Shown one piece after another: positions 33,931 to 45,789 of a stretch of DNA of 64,000 nt; the first letter of the stretch is position 1; each line of letters begins with the position of its first letter. The notes beneath the pieces were generated by a model, which saw only the letters and a program-made list of their open reading frames with translations, searched no databases and had not been told where the DNA came from. The translations under genes were made by a program, and so were the position numbers. This DNA comes from Poa pratensis (taxonomy: Eukaryota > Streptophyta > Magnoliopsida > Poales > Poaceae): positions 23,845,236 through 23,909,235 of the forward strand of contig CAMZMU010000071.1 of NCBI GenBank assembly GCA_947311845.1, read 5' to 3'.

Positions 33931-35409
33931 TTAGGTATCCCCATTATGGTACTGGGAGTGTAAAGGGGGGCAATGTTAGTAACAGAATGTGATAATTGAA
34001 GGTTGCATCACAGAATCGTAACTTGACTAGCTTCAAGTGCGAACTATAGAACTGTAATGGCGAGTGATATACAATAGGTTACCTGAGGCTGCATATAACC
34101 CATCCCTTGGGCATAAGCTCCATGCGGAACCATCTATACGGAATATGGGTAAGTCAGTTTCAAGCATCATTAGGAACAAAGCAACGCAAGTTACAAATAC
34201 TAACCCCTTGGGCATTTGAGCTAGTGGCACCACCATGGACACCAACTGTATCTTTCTTTATGGACCCATCACCAGATTTTGAGGTCAATTTACTGTCACC
34301 CTAGAGGAAAGTAATAGACAAAGAAGTTTGGATAGTGTTCAGTATGTAGTTTTCACATAAAGCACAAGATAGAAATAGAAGCTTGCAAGGACATAATGCA
34401 GTCCAACAAAATGAATGGGCGATATATATATCAGATTTAGTTTTAGTGATCATTGATGCAGCCTTGCTTACAAGTGAGAAAGTACAGTGTATTTGCTTGG
34501 GAACTGGAATAGCTTTCATGAATCCAAGTATATTTCGTTCACAGTATATGAAACTGGAAAAAATGCAAGCCTGACTGTTCATGTGAGGAAGTTGTACTCT
34601 TCAAAGTAGGTCATGTGCATTTCCTATTGAGCGCCAACTATAAGGAATTGAAGGGCACAGCTCAATGAATCTAATCAGGTTGGTTGTGTGCATTATTTTT
34701 GCCTAAGCAGAACTGAGTAGTTTTGAAGCCTATGGTTAAAGTACAAATAAGAGGAACCTGCAATTTGTTGTGCATTGATGTACTAACACATTTCAGTAAA
34801 ATCATAGCTTATCAATGGTAATACGAAAGAATGGATTTGAATATCACATACCTCCATCTGCAATCACCACGCCCATCCGGAAAATTGCAAGGAAGACAGA
34901 GAAGCGAGGTGAGAATAGATGGATATACAAAACAAAAGAGTGCGTACTAACAAGAGTGAGCAAGAGGCATGATTACCTCTCTGTACTTCTGCAGGTAGAT
35001 CTTGAGGGGGTCCACGTACTCCTCGAATCCGAGGGTGGCCATGGCCCAGAGCAGATCGTCCCCGTTGATGGTCTTGCGCTTCTCCTTCTGGCACTTATCG
35101 CTCGCCCTGCATCCCACAGCGAAAATCAAACTCAAAACAAACCAGCCCGGCGGGGGTCGAGACCGAGGCAAGGAACAGAGCCAAGAAGGGTGACGGTGCC
35201 GAGCAGCTCAGCTGAACTCACTCGCTGGTGACGAATGAGATGAACTCGGAGACGCACTCCTGCAGGGTCTCCTTGGCGTCCTTTGCGATCTTGCCGTTAG
35301 CCGGCACGGCCTTCTTCATGATGCGGCTGATGTTGGCGATGGGGAGGAACCTGTCCTGCTCCCTGACCCCGCCGCCTCTGGGCGGGCTCCCGCTGTCGTC
35401 GTCGGCCAT
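33931..35409 (-). CDS. NF-YB: nuclear transcription factor Y subunit B (NF-YB/HAP3), six coding exons, intact
   Basis: A CCAAT-box factor subunit that pairs with NF-YC through its histone fold and recruits NF-YA. Coding exons (minus): 35222-35409, 34977-35106, 34852-34857, 34205-34300, 34083-34133, 33931-33951; total 492 nt, 163 residues, all in phase with GT-AG introns. The histone fold spans residues ~18-108 ([73 protein letters not shown]). [10 protein letters not shown] with Lys rather than Asp marks it as non-LEC1 type. The C-terminal tail is Gly/Ser-rich, ending MQPQYHNGDT. Exon 3 is only 6 nt (codons for Met-Glu in YREMEGDSK). Length is slightly shorter than rice relatives of ~178 aa. 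ATG 35409 was chosen because it begins the family-typical MADD start. Confidence 0.96.
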
Positions 35410-35640
35410 CCCGCCCGAAACCCTAGATCCATCGCAAAACAAATCAGGTCGGAAATTCACGGCGGCGCGCGATCGAGGGGGGAGGGAGAGGGATCGGACG
35501 CACCTTATAAAAACAAACGCGCGCGCGGGAGCGGGGAGGAGCGGAGGGGAGAGAAGGGAGGGAGGAGGAGACGGTGGTTGGTGCAGCGCTGATGAGAGGA
35601 GAGGAGCGGTGGGGAATGCGAGATCGGACGCTGGAGAAGG
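35410..35640 (-). promoter_or_regulatory. NF-YB 5' leader and likely core promoter
   Basis: On the minus strand TTTTTATAAGG lies about 95-100 bp upstream of the ATG. It may be a TATA box, or TATAAG followed by GTGCGT may be a leader-intron donor with an acceptor CTAG just before the ATG. Purine/pyrimidine-rich CT stretches further upstream (35520-35600) are typical of plant core promoters. I cannot decide between the two readings from sequence alone. Confidence 0.45.
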
Positions 35641-35914
35641 GGAGGCGGCCCGGGCCGGTGCGATGTGGAAGACGACGTATCCGGGCCGTTCGTCGGTCGG
35701 GGGAAGAGAGAGAAGAGGGGACGCTGGAAGTGGGTCCGCAACCTGCCGGTGGACCCGGCTGGTTCAAGTGTTAATGGGCTTCTTCTTTTCGTTTTCGTTG
35801 GGTATACACACCATGGGCCTATTCTTGTTTCGAAGGAATGATTTTGGGCTCTCTGTTCTCGTCGTAAAAAACTGGTTGGACTCCATTTGAAAATAGTGCG
35901 AGTATCAATTAATT

Positions 35915-36370
35915 TGTAAAAGTGGGATTTTGGAGTGGAGATTTGATGCTCCTGAATTCCGTTGCTCTCGCTAATTTAAAAAAATCAAAAAATATATTTT
36001 TTTTAAAACAAGAAAAATCATGCATGTTCTCAGTGATAGATCCTACAAACGTGCAAAAATCTCAATGTAAAATAGTTTACGATTTAAGCTACACAAAAAT
36101 GACAAATGTGTATATCTGAGTATAGTGAATAAAATATAGTTTCAAATTTTAATGTTTTGTCATTTTTGTGTAGGGAAAAAATATTGTATTTTATATTGAG
36201 ATTTTGCACGTTTATAGGACATGTCATTGAGAACATGCATGACTTTTTCATATTTTAAAACTTTTAAATATACTTTTTAATTTTTTGAAATGGGCGAGAT
36301 CACTGGAGCTCGGGAGCATAAATGACTTTCCGGGGATTTTGTTCTAAACAAAATATGTAAAAGTGGGATT
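35915..36370. mobile_element. long-TIR hairpin (foldback) element flanked by a 15-bp direct repeat
   Basis: The arms 35943-36110 and 36140-36325 are inverted copies (for example CATGTTCTCAGTGATAGATC against its inverse near 36215-36240). The exact 15-mer TGTAAAAGTGGGATT flanks the unit at 35915-35929 and 36356-36370. No ORF. It lies about 300 bp upstream of the NF-YB promoter. A non-autonomous DNA element is likely; the family is not identified. Confidence 0.65.
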
Positions 36371-37838
36371 AGCCTTCCTTTCAGGTGTCACATGCTTAAC
36401 ATTTTGGTGGGATTTTCTCTTCTGTGCGGAAATAGATGGATGTTATATGTGTACTTTTTCAGGATTTGAAATAGAATATCTTTAGAAATAACCATTTTCA
36501 CTGTCATGTTCCTTTTTCATCAAAATATGAAACTAATCGCGTGTTGATAGGTTCCGACGGATTTCTAGCTCATGCGAGGTATACTTTTCACACTAGTGCA
36601 TGTGTACCTCCCATGTTAGTGTGCATGTACTTCATATGTAGCAGTGTTTTTTCTTTCATTTGATTCTACTATTGGGTACTTCATATGGAGATGTTCATCA
36701 CACAGGATAAAGAGCCAGATGCGTATTTGAACATCTCTTCCCGATCGAGCATGATCAAGCGTGAGGTGACCGCATAGCATTTCACCCACAGATCTCCATC
36801 CGCTAGTCTCACTATTTGTCTCGGTATGGACATGCAACTAAAATGCTTTGGTACTTCGTAATGCACATGAACACTTCACGCAGCTCTTGATCTCTCTTCG
36901 CCTTCACCGTGCTAATTTACAATATTTTAAACCAAGCCGTAAACAAAGCTTCACAAAAATATTCTTACGGGGACATTGGCTACCACTGTCATGGTCACTA
37001 TGGATACCAACTTGTTTCTCTCAGCTGCTACGCCGAGTGCTACAGTGCTGTGTTTCTTTGCTTCGCGGACTCAATGAACTATTTTGGCCGTTCCCGCAAT
37101 CAGGCTCGTTGCACGCGTGGTTCATCATGCACCTTCTTGTTTCAAGACGACCGATACATCTTAGAAGATAATCGGCTAAATACCTACCTTCATTGTCCTC
37201 TTACGGAAAACGCAACAAGGTTATAGCATCCCTCAAAACATAGATATCCCGATGCCTCCCATTCTTATACGCACACATAGTACATCCATTGCTACACGGT
37301 TCTCATGTTGGTAGTTCTCGGAAAAATTTACATACGTATGCGGCAGCGGGTTTGGGTGATACAAATCAGTTTGCAATGGGTGAGATTGTTACAAATCAAT
37401 TTGCAGCTGATGGAATATATAGGGACATGCTTTGTGAAATAGTACAACAGTGGTAAATACAAGTGTAGTAGGTACCTAGACCTACCAATAGTTAAGGTGT
37501 TTAATGCATGCCAAAGTCGATACATTTAAACTTCTTTCATGAACAAAACTATTTTTAGGTGCTTAAATGATGTGTTTGTATTATGAAAAATAAGTCAACA
37601 TAAAAAGGGTGAATATTTACTACGTTAAGAATCCTAATCATATGTTTTTCATTCATCCTCTATAACGAACACATATTTCAAATAAGAAATGGAAGGATCG
37701 GAATTGTTCGTTATTAAGGTAATACCACTCACATGGACCATTCTTGGTCCGACTTCGCCAAGATTAAACATGTAGGACGTAATATTTCACACTTGATTAG
37801 GGATCAGAACTATTCTTTGTTTATTCCGAAATCTAGTA
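36371..37838. other. AT-rich intergenic region
   Basis: A plus-strand frame at 36909-37226 (106 codons, Cys/Tyr-rich) matches nothing I recognise and is probably chance. Otherwise nothing was seen. Confidence 0.35.
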
Positions 37839-37984
37839 CTCCACCTGTTGCGAATTATAACATGTTTTGTATATTTTTAATATGAGTCAAATATGAACTG
37901 AAATGAGTGAAAGACACACTAAAACACGTCTACATACATGCAACTCAGATAAATTAAAAAAACTTATAATTTAGAACATGGGGA
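37839..37984. mobile_element. degenerate Stowaway-like MITE
   Basis: The ends CTCCACCTGTTGCGAATTAT and the imperfect inverse ending ATTTAGAACATGGGG, preceded by TA and with ACACGTCTACATACAT in the middle, resemble the Stowaway family at 155 and 57653 but with many mismatches. Confidence 0.55.
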
Positions 37985-38160
37985 ATATAATAGTGAAACG
38001 ATAAATTTGGGGTATTGATCATTTCCATGGGATTGTAATGTTGGAGGTTACTTATTTGTACATTGATTCACCAATGATAAACCAAATATGCATCATTTTT
38101 TGATATTTTGAATTCAGAATTGCATCAAGGGAAGATCTTATATTGAATGTTAATAATTTA

Positions 38161-38310
38161 CTCCATGTGTTCCAAATTATAAGATGTTTTAGATATTTCA
38201 ATAGTGACTACATACAGACATAAATGAGTGAATCTACAAATATTGAAACACGTCTAGATACATACAAATCAGAAGAAAGCTGAAACATCTTATAATAGGA
38301 GTGAAGGCAG
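38161..38310. mobile_element. degenerate Stowaway-like MITE
   Basis: CTCCATGTGTTCCAAATTAT at the left and the inverse CTTATAATAGGAGTGAAGG at the right, with TA at both flanks and the internal word ACACGTCTAGATACATAC. It is a second, separately decayed member of the same family as 37839-37984. Confidence 0.6.
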
Positions 38311-39470
38311 TAATATTCTTGGTGAATATTAGCACATATTTTCTCGGATTCGTGGACCATTCTCCTTGTTTTGTTTTAAAAAAGGGGGAAATACCTCGGC
38401 TCTACATCAGAACAATGCACAACGTTCATCCCATTGAAGCTTGTGGAGATACAACAAGTAAAATAAAAAAGAAAACCTACTCAACTATCACACATGTGAA
38501 ATTTGGTGCAGCTCGTTTGGATCTGCAACCTTGCACGAGCTCCTTGATTCAAACTTCACAATGCCTCACATTTCTGTGATTCGGTGGTTGTGCTAGATCA
38601 ATGTCTAGAACTAAGTCATATCGGATGAATATCTCATCAAGTACTTATGTGGGAATAAAAAATAAAAACTGGTCTCAATGCTGAACAAAGATGGGGTATA
38701 CTTAATGGGAAAACTACTTGCTTCATCAGCCCTAAACCACCCAAGAACACATAGAATCAAGAAAGTCCACGCACTCATTCTTGAGTTATTTCTATAGTGT
38801 ATATTGTTCTCCTTGTGAGCGGCTAGATGCATATAAGGTTTGTAAATATACAACTGATGGACACATGTGCTTCTCGTTGTTCAATAGTGTAACTAAGTTA
38901 GTAAGAGTTCACTACTTTACCAACCGTCCTATTTGCAATATGTGTGTTCTCTTATTATGTTTGTAGATTCATAGTCATGTTAGTTGTAAATGACCATCTT
39001 CCATTAATATAACGTACTTCGCCACGTAGTGTTGTAAATATATTTGCCAACCGGTTACGCTGAATAGATCAAAAGTATATAATTTTAATTAGCTGGGAGT
39101 GATTGCCATAATATGGTTCGCTTTGAATATGTAAAAATGATGTGGTTTTTAATGGTAGAAATGGCAGCCTGTAAGCAGATGTTGCATAGTCCGCAGGACC
39201 GAAGATAAGGCTCAATCCCAGCTTTTCATTGCTCTGTCGCGCCACCTGGAAATGGTCATGTGGCTTCTTCATTGAGCTCTTTCACATGGATAAAACATAT
39301 CATAGGTTGCCCATGCTGAGCGTGACTTTCTCCCCTTTTTCTTTCAGCCTGGCCCAATTTCCCATAGTTTATTTTTCAATTCAAGAGATTGTAGGAAAAA
39401 TAGTGATAGCTACTAGCATTTTAGCTTCTCCCCAGTCTGGGTTTCACGCGAGTACGCCAAAGGCGTACTT
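38311..39470. other. AT-rich intergenic region
   Basis: No gene, RNA or clear element boundary was recognised. The 3' end of the neighbouring LINE could lie anywhere near 39420-39500. Confidence 0.35.
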
Positions 39471-39569
39471 TACTTTTATAGAAGGCAGAGTTATTTTACA
39501 AGATCATGTCCCAATCACAGAAGAAAGGGGCAGAGGAAAACACTCCAGAAAACTCACTCAAGCTATCTC

Positions 39570-42500
39570 TCACGTAATAGCATCAAAGACTCCAGAAGCT
39601 CCTCTCCTAGCTACCGTCCATGAAGCGAACTCATCATGGATCTTGTCTGTCAGAGCGCCAACACCGAACTGCTGGCTGGCATTGTTAAACACCCAGGCAT
39701 TTCTATTCTTCCACAGCCTCCAGCAAGTGAGAATCACAAGGGCATCGAAATTCCACCTAGTCTTCGGAGTAAAGCCTGTCCTGGAGCTAGTCCACCACTC
39801 CTGCAGATTGCCATTGGCCGGTGGACCCGAAATGTTAATCCTGAGACGCCGGAAGACCTCATACCAGACCTGCTTGGCAAAACTGCACTGAGTGAAGAGA
39901 TGCTCCACCCTGTCCTCCTCTTGCAGACATACATAGCAACTTGAAGATTGATCTTGCAGACCATGTCGAAACCTTCTCTCCGAAGTCCAAAGCCTGTGCT
40001 GCAGGGCGAGCCATATGAAGATCTTCGTTTTGAGAGGTGCGCCATTCTTCCAAGTAGCTTCAGCCATGGGCGCAACCTCATCCTCCATCACTAGCCTGTC
40101 ATAAGTGGTCTTTGCCGAGTATATGCCGTTTGGGGAGCAGGACCAGGTGAACTCATCTTCTGCCTCACTGTCTCTGCTGACAGAGTTTATACGGATCCAG
40201 ATTTGCACACATTGTAGTGCAGCCTCCATGGTAAGATCAAGATTGATATCCTCCACCCATTTGTTGTTCTCCAGGGCTTGGGCAACGGTTCTGCTGTTTT
40301 GGATGCGCGTTGGGACATGCTGAAGGACTAGAGGGGCAATGGTGGCAATAGAGGTATCATCCATCCATTTATCACTCCAGAAGAGGGTCCTGTGTCCACT
40401 GCCCACTTTGATGCGAATGAGGTTGTCAAATACTTCCTTGGCTCTTTTATCTTTCGGTGCCGGGAGACCAGCCCAAGGTCTCTGAGGGTCTATGCGCCTG
40501 AGCCACTCCCATCTCACTCTCAAGGCCAGCCCTTGGAGAGCTAGGTTTTTCACACCGAGGCCACCAAACCTTTTGGGCTTGCATATTTTGTCCCAGGCCA
40601 CAAGGCAGAGACCTCCATTTGTTTTTTTCTTACCAGCCCAGAAAAAGCCCCGCATCCATTTATATATTTCCTCCAGAGCCCAAAGAGGGGCTTCCGCAAT
40701 GATCATCGTGTGGATGGGTTTGGCGGCAATGACGGAGTTGATCAGGGTTAGCCTTCCATCTCGGGCAATCAGACCACGCTGCCATGGCGGGATGCATTCC
40801 GTGAACCGATCAATAGCTGGCTGCCATTCCGCCTTAGTTAGAGGCCTCAAAGCTAACTGCAGCCCAAGATACTTGATTGGAAATTCTGTATAGGGCACTG
40901 TAGTCTATCCGACACCAGCCTTGTGTCATCCTCTGTCCCTCTGATCAGAGTAGCAGAGGATTTGCTATAGTTAATGTTCAGACCAGACGCTCTCCCAAAA
41001 ATGCTCAGCATCTCTCTGACAGCCACCAAATCATCTGTGCTGGGTTTAAGAAAAAGCACCACATCATCAGCGTAGATAGATATTCGTTGCTTTGGTCCAC
41101 ATCCTCCAATGTTAGCAAGCAGATTCTGTTGTACAGCCCAAGCAACCATGGCTGTAAGCACCTCCATGCCACAGACGAAGAGAACTGGCGAGAGGGGATC
41201 TCCTTGGCGCAAACCCCTAGCATGCCAAATCCTTCTGCAGGGAACTCCATTCACCAGAACCTCAGTGCTAGCAGTGCGCATGAGAATAGCCAGCCAAGAT
41301 AAGCAAAGCTCACTGAAGCCTAGTTGTCGAAGGACCTCAAAGAGGAAAGCCCAGGAAATTGAGTCAAAAGCTCTCGAAATATCAAGCTTCAACAGCACAC
41401 CTTTTTCTCTGCGTGTATTGATCTTTCGAGCCAGCTGACGAACCAGCATAAAATTATCATGCAGGCTTCTTTTCTTAATGAAAGCAGATTGATTAGTGCT
41501 GACTAGGAGATCCATTTTGGTCCTGAGTCTCGTTGCAATTATCTTGGAGAAGAGCTTGGCAAAACTGTGTATTAGACTAATGGGTCTGTAGTCTCCAATC
41601 TCGAGAGCATCTGGTTTTTTTGGGATGAGGGTGATGAGAGCCCTATTTAGCTTTTCGAAACCCCTGCCATCGCCAACATACAGCTTATACAGAGTAGCCA
41701 TGACATCCCTCTTAATCCACTGCCAAGCCTTTTGGTAGAAAGCCCCACTGAATCCATCCGGACCCGGTGCACGATCCGTTGGCATCTCCTTGATGACTGA
41801 CCAAACCTCTTCCTCTGTGAAAAAATCATCCAAACCCTCGAGATCTTGTGGCTGGAGTCCGAGTGCAGGTAGGTTCAGAGAGATATCTCTAGTGCTAACC
41901 GAACCCAGCAAGCCTTTGTAGGCCTCGAAAAAAGCTTCGTCCTTTCCTAACTGGTCTGTGCACAACTGCCCATTGACTCTAACTGCAGGAATGAAATTCT
42001 TCTGCCTTCTTCCATTAGCAACTGCATGAAAAAGCTTGGAGTTGCCATCTCCCTCCTTCAGCCACCGTAATCGAGAGCGCTGCCTAGCCATGGTTCTCTC
42101 GAGGGAAGAGAGACTAAGTACCAGGCCTTTCAAGGTACGCCTAAGCCATAATTCCTCAGGGGAGAGCACTCTGGTGTCCATAGCAGCATCGAGCTTGTGG
42201 ATAATGATGTTTGCCATTGCCAGTTTCAGCTTGATGTTACCGACAGTTCTTTGACTCCAGGCTTGTAGGTGTGACACCATGTTACGGAGCAGCTCATTGA
42301 GCCTCTTGAATGGGTCAGTAATGTTTGGGTTACACTGCCATCCCTCCTGCACCACCGCTTCGAAACCCTCCAGCCTTGTCCAGAAGTTCTCAAACCTGAA
42401 TCTCCTTTTCGGGCGATGTCCAGCATTTAGAGACAAGTGCAGCGGCGTGTGATCCGAGACCGAGGAGGACAGGGCCTGAAGAATTGCATCAGGGTGAAGC

Positions 42501-43129
42501 AAGTCCCAGTCCACCGAAATCAGGGCTCTGTCAATCATGGACATGGTGGGCACACTCCTTTCATTGCTCCAAGCGAACCTTCTGCCGTGCAAGTATACCT
42601 CCTTCAATTCCTGCGCAGCAACAAAAGTTCTGAACCGTGCCATGTTGGTTCTGTCTAGGTTTTGGTTGTTATTCTCTGCAGTTCTCAGAATCATATTGAA
42701 GTCACCAATGACAAGCCATGGCCCTGGGCATAGCATGCGCCTCTCAGACAATTCCTGTAGGAATTGGATCTTCTCCTCCGAGGTGAGGTCCATAAACCAC
42801 TGTGATCCACCAGGTTGCGCTATCCCTGGAGTGAACTTCTGCATTAAGAGAATGCGAGTCGAAAGTTACATTTTGAATATCAAACACAGAGGAATCCCAG
42901 GCCAGCAGGATGCCACCCTGGTTCCGATCGCCGACAAGTACGAAAAACCATCAAAAGATGGCCCAAGGCATTGCATAACCACAAATTGGTCAATTACACT
43001 CAATTTTGTCTCCTGCAGACACACCAAGCTAGCATGGATAGTAGCTATGAACTCACGCACTACATCTCTTCTCCTAGGGTCATTAAGCCCCCTAACATTC
43101 CAGCTAAGAATTTCTAACACTAGATCCAT
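39570..43129 (-). CDS. LINE ORF2: endonuclease, reverse transcriptase, zf-RVT
   Basis: The apurinic-like endonuclease starts at 43129 (LEILSWNVRGLNDPRRRDVV, LVCLQETKL) and continues in 42844-40853 (GDFNMI, SDHTPLHLSL). The reverse transcriptase in the same frame has LIPKKPDALEIGDYRPISLI, LKLDISRAFDSISW, GLRQGDPLSP and the catalytic YADD. After a slip at ~40890 the C-terminal part (40898-39570) includes the zf-RVT zinc-binding segment (FIWLALQHRLWT, CYVCLQEEDRVEHLFTQC). At least three frame breaks (near 42870, 42840 and 40890) inactivate it as read. It would perform target-primed reverse transcription. Confidence 0.92.
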
Positions 43130-43158
43130 AGGAAACTAGAAGAAACTCCACTCCACAC

Positions 43159-44817
43159 CTAGCTTAAGCTCTCACTAGACGCCGACGCTAATCTGGCTCT
43201 GGCACTCCTTGAAAAGATCACCACGAGAGGGCACAGTTTTGCCAAAAACCATGGTAATCGCCTGCAGGTGTGGCTCCTTGAGGGGAGAATCAAAGAGCTG
43301 GCGGAACTCACTAAGAGTGTCGTCGTTGACCTCCAGATCGGTTGGGGCAATGCCAGCGCCTTTAGAAGTGCTGTCTCAGCCGCCGTGACCCGCTTGGCAG
43401 CTGCGGGCGGCGGCGGCTTGCTGCCCGAGGCTCGCGTGATTCGCCGAGGGGTGAATGGTTCGGCCTCCGGCCTGAGGCGAGAGGACTCAATCTCTTGTAG
43501 CAGAGGTGGGGCGAGGGTTTTGAGAATGTTGGAGCAGAAGGTCTTCATCTTGGCAATGGCGGCCGCCTCCACCAGCGACATGCCACCCAGATCTTGTTCA
43601 CCCAGCTCATCCTGATCTGGATACTGCGAGTCCCGCCCCACCGGCTCGGTCAACGGTGGTGCGGACTGGGGTCCCTCCAGGGCTGGCAGGGCCTGACCCT
43701 GATGGGCTTCATGGGTCAAAGCTGTGGCGGATCCCTCAAGGCCCAACTCTTGTGATCCATCAGAGAGGGAAACAGTGAAAAAAACTCCTCTCGCACCCTC
43801 CTGAGCCACCCTGGGCGCCGTCGTGGTGGTGTCAGTCCAAGACTGGCCAGCCGCCTCAGAAGTGTCCAAACCGACCAGGCCGTCACCAGAGCAGGGGACA
43901 TATCCGCTTTGTAAAGCAGTCTGCGGTGCAACAGATCCGAGGCGATCATCTTCTTTTTCTCCAGTGTGTGCCGCTTCCTCATTGGCCGTCTCAAAATCCA
44001 CAGCAGGAGTTGGCAGCTGGACAGAGGCAGCAGGGCGCGCCAGAATTTGAACTTGTGGCACAGCCCTCTCATGCAACTCCACGTCACCTTGACTCGGTCT
44101 TCCTCTTCCCTCCTCTTCAAACGCCGGGGTAACTGTCGGCGTAGTGGCGGGCCCGTGCTCGTCACCGGCATGGCGCGAAGGAACGACCACCGTGACCGTA
44201 CACTCCGTACGAGCTACGTGGACACTCCTACCACCATCCATCGGCGGCAGCTGCCAATCCGACGGCTGGGAGGCCGCCTGCCTGTAGGATCTCTGACCGC
44301 CGCCCGCCGGTGAGCCGCCGCAAGCGCGGGGAAGACCGCTCTGGCCGCTGTCGGACGAGCCGTGGTAAATCCAACCCTCCGCCGCCGTGATATCTTCTTC
44401 CAAACGATCGATGTGGATGAGGACCCTGTATTTCATCAGCTCCAGCTCGTCCCGACGGCGCTCCGCCGCCGGGTTTCCTTCCTGCTCCGGTTCAGGGATG
44501 GCAAGCGTCCGCGCCGGTGGGATGGCAGACGGCTCACTGGTCCACGCCGACAGACGGAACAAGGCCAGGTCGTCCCGGGAACGCGTACGAGCGTCGAACT
44601 CCTCGACGATGCACGACGTACCCAGCAACTCCCTCGCCGTCTCATGGTCCCAAGCGTGCGGCGGAACTCCTTCCAGCACCAGATCCACCTTGGTGCGCAT
44701 GGTTTCTTTGGTGGCCTGCGCAAGCCGAGTCCAAGGGCGAAAACGCAGGGTGCTGCCCCGATGCGTGATGAGCGGCCTGGCCATGACCGCGTCGCGAAGT
44801 AGTCTCATTTTGCCCAA
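43159..44817 (-). CDS. LINE ORF1 (DUF4283-type RNA-binding), N-terminally incomplete
   Basis: 552 codons. The N-terminal 100 residues (LRFRPWTRLAQATKETMRTK, VLEGVPPHAWDHETARELLG) correspond to the second half of the DUF4283 RNA-binding domain of plant L1 ORF1 proteins, with its first half missing. A long Pro/Glu/Ser-rich disordered linker follows. No zinc knuckle was seen. The open frame starts with TTG at 44817; the first ATG is at 44808. It lies 30 nt upstream of ORF2. Confidence 0.8.
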   Translation of the reverse strand: MGKMRLLRDAVMARPLITHRGSTLRFRPWTRLAQATKETMRTKVDLVLEGVPPHAWDHETARELLGTSCIVEEFDARTRSRDDLALFRLSAWTSEPSAIPPARTLAIPEPEQEGNPAAERRRDELELMKYRVLIHIDRLEEDITAAEGWIYHGSSDSGQSGLPRACGGSPAGGGQRSYRQAASQPSDWQLPPMDGGRSVHVARTECTVTVVVPSRHAGDEHGPATTPTVTPAFEEEGRGRPSQGDVELHERAVPQVQILARPAASVQLPTPAVDFETANEEAAHTGEKEDDRLGSVAPQTALQSGYVPCSGDGLVGLDTSEAAGQSWTDTTTTAPRVAQEGARGVFFTVSLSDGSQELGLEGSATALTHEAHQGQALPALEGPQSAPPLTEPVGRDSQYPDQDELGEQDLGGMSLVEAAAIAKMKTFCSNILKTLAPPLLQEIESSRLRPEAEPFTPRRITRASGSKPPPPAAAKRVTAAETALLKALALPQPIWRSTTTLLVSSASSLILPSRSHTCRRLPWFLAKLCPLVVIFSRSARARLASASSESLS

Positions 44818-44820
44818 GTG

Positions 44821-45266
44821 AAATATAGCAAATTGTGAGGTTGTAGATCTACTAAACAGAGTGATTGGTCACACAGCGGGCATCAAGGAGGGTGCTGTAG
44901 GCCACGCCGCGCATGCCACTACCTGGTCCAATGTCGATTGAGTCAAGCAAGCCAGATGGAGAACCTTACTCGCTGAGGCGCCCAATTGTGCCAGTTGAGC
45001 TCCCAAGAATTTGATACAATCGCCCCCCCCCCCCGAAACTTGGTGGACTACTGTACTCTGATCCAGAGTTGCACATACGGCCAGAGTACCGGTATGCTCA
45101 GTGCCCCTCGGATGTCACCCACTCATCGGTACTCTGAAGGTCGTGAGCTTCAGCCTTTGCCGCATCATCAACGTGATGGAGAGTCCATCGGCCTACCGAA
45201 ATAAAGACACCATGGTGATGACGAATAATCACGCCCGTTCCTAGAGCGACCCGGGGTGAACTTCTA
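44821..45266. other. intergenic spacer
   Basis: It contains a 12-bp poly-C run (45023-45034). No gene recognised. Confidence 0.4.
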
Positions 45267-45728
45267 CTCCCTCTGATCCTAAATATGTGTCACAACTTGT
45301 ACTGTGCTTCGTACATACCCAGTTCTTTTTCCACGACAGTTTTAACTTTTTTTCTTTGAGAAAACTGCACCCTTTATTCCTTAACTCATAATATTATTAC
45401 AAACACCATCGGGTGGATTTAGGAACCAGACATGCCTTCCTATGCTGGAATGAATTGAACTCCTAGCTAGGCAATGTGCATCACCATTACACAGGCGTAG
45501 GGATGTGATTTTTTTACTGTACTACTAGTACAAAATAGGGGTAAAGTGGGACAAACGAGACCCGTTTTCGCATTCTAGACGGGCATCCTTCGTGGATGAA
45601 ATCAAAGGTTTGGAACTCCCCTGCCGTTTCTTCCATCTTGCGTACCAGCTGGCCATACTTCCCCAGCTTGTCTCCCCCATTTATTCGCCGGATCACATTC
45701 TGGTGACAGTTTTAACTGATCGGAGGAG
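45267..45728. mobile_element. Stowaway-like MITE interrupted by a non-LTR insertion
   Basis: The left end CTCCCTCTGATCC after TA (45265-45266) and the right end GATCGGAGGAG before TA (45729-45730) form a degenerate TIR pair. The interior is split by the insertion at 45348-45704. Confidence 0.55.
45348..45704 (-). mobile_element. 5'-truncated non-LTR element with 13-bp TSD
   Basis: GACAGTTTTAACT occurs immediately on both sides (45335-45347 and 45705-45717). The insert begins on the plus strand with a T run and CTTTGAGAAAACTGCACC, which on the minus strand is the A-tailed 3' end of a grass LINE-type element. A 357-bp insert with a long target duplication and A-tail is the signature of truncated target-primed insertion. 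No recognisable protein remains. Confidence 0.75.
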
Positions 45729-45789
45729 TAGGATAATATTTCCATTTTGTTTTTCTCTTGGGCTCGGCAGGAGGTGGCCCGGGTTGCTC

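Larger units (their letters stand above)
39470..44820 (-). mobile_element. L1-type LINE, nearly full length, 5'-truncated
   Basis: The minus-strand element carries ORF1 followed by ORF2 in the L1 order. The 3' UTR begins after ORF2's stop at 39570. Upstream of 44817 no LINE-like sequence continues, so the 5' end is probably truncated there. I found no convincing poly-A tail or target duplication. Confidence 0.8.

Noticed and set aside
36909..37226. 106-codon Cys/Tyr-rich frame
   Set aside because: No recognisable domain, no neighbouring splice structure, AT-rich surroundings; probably chance.
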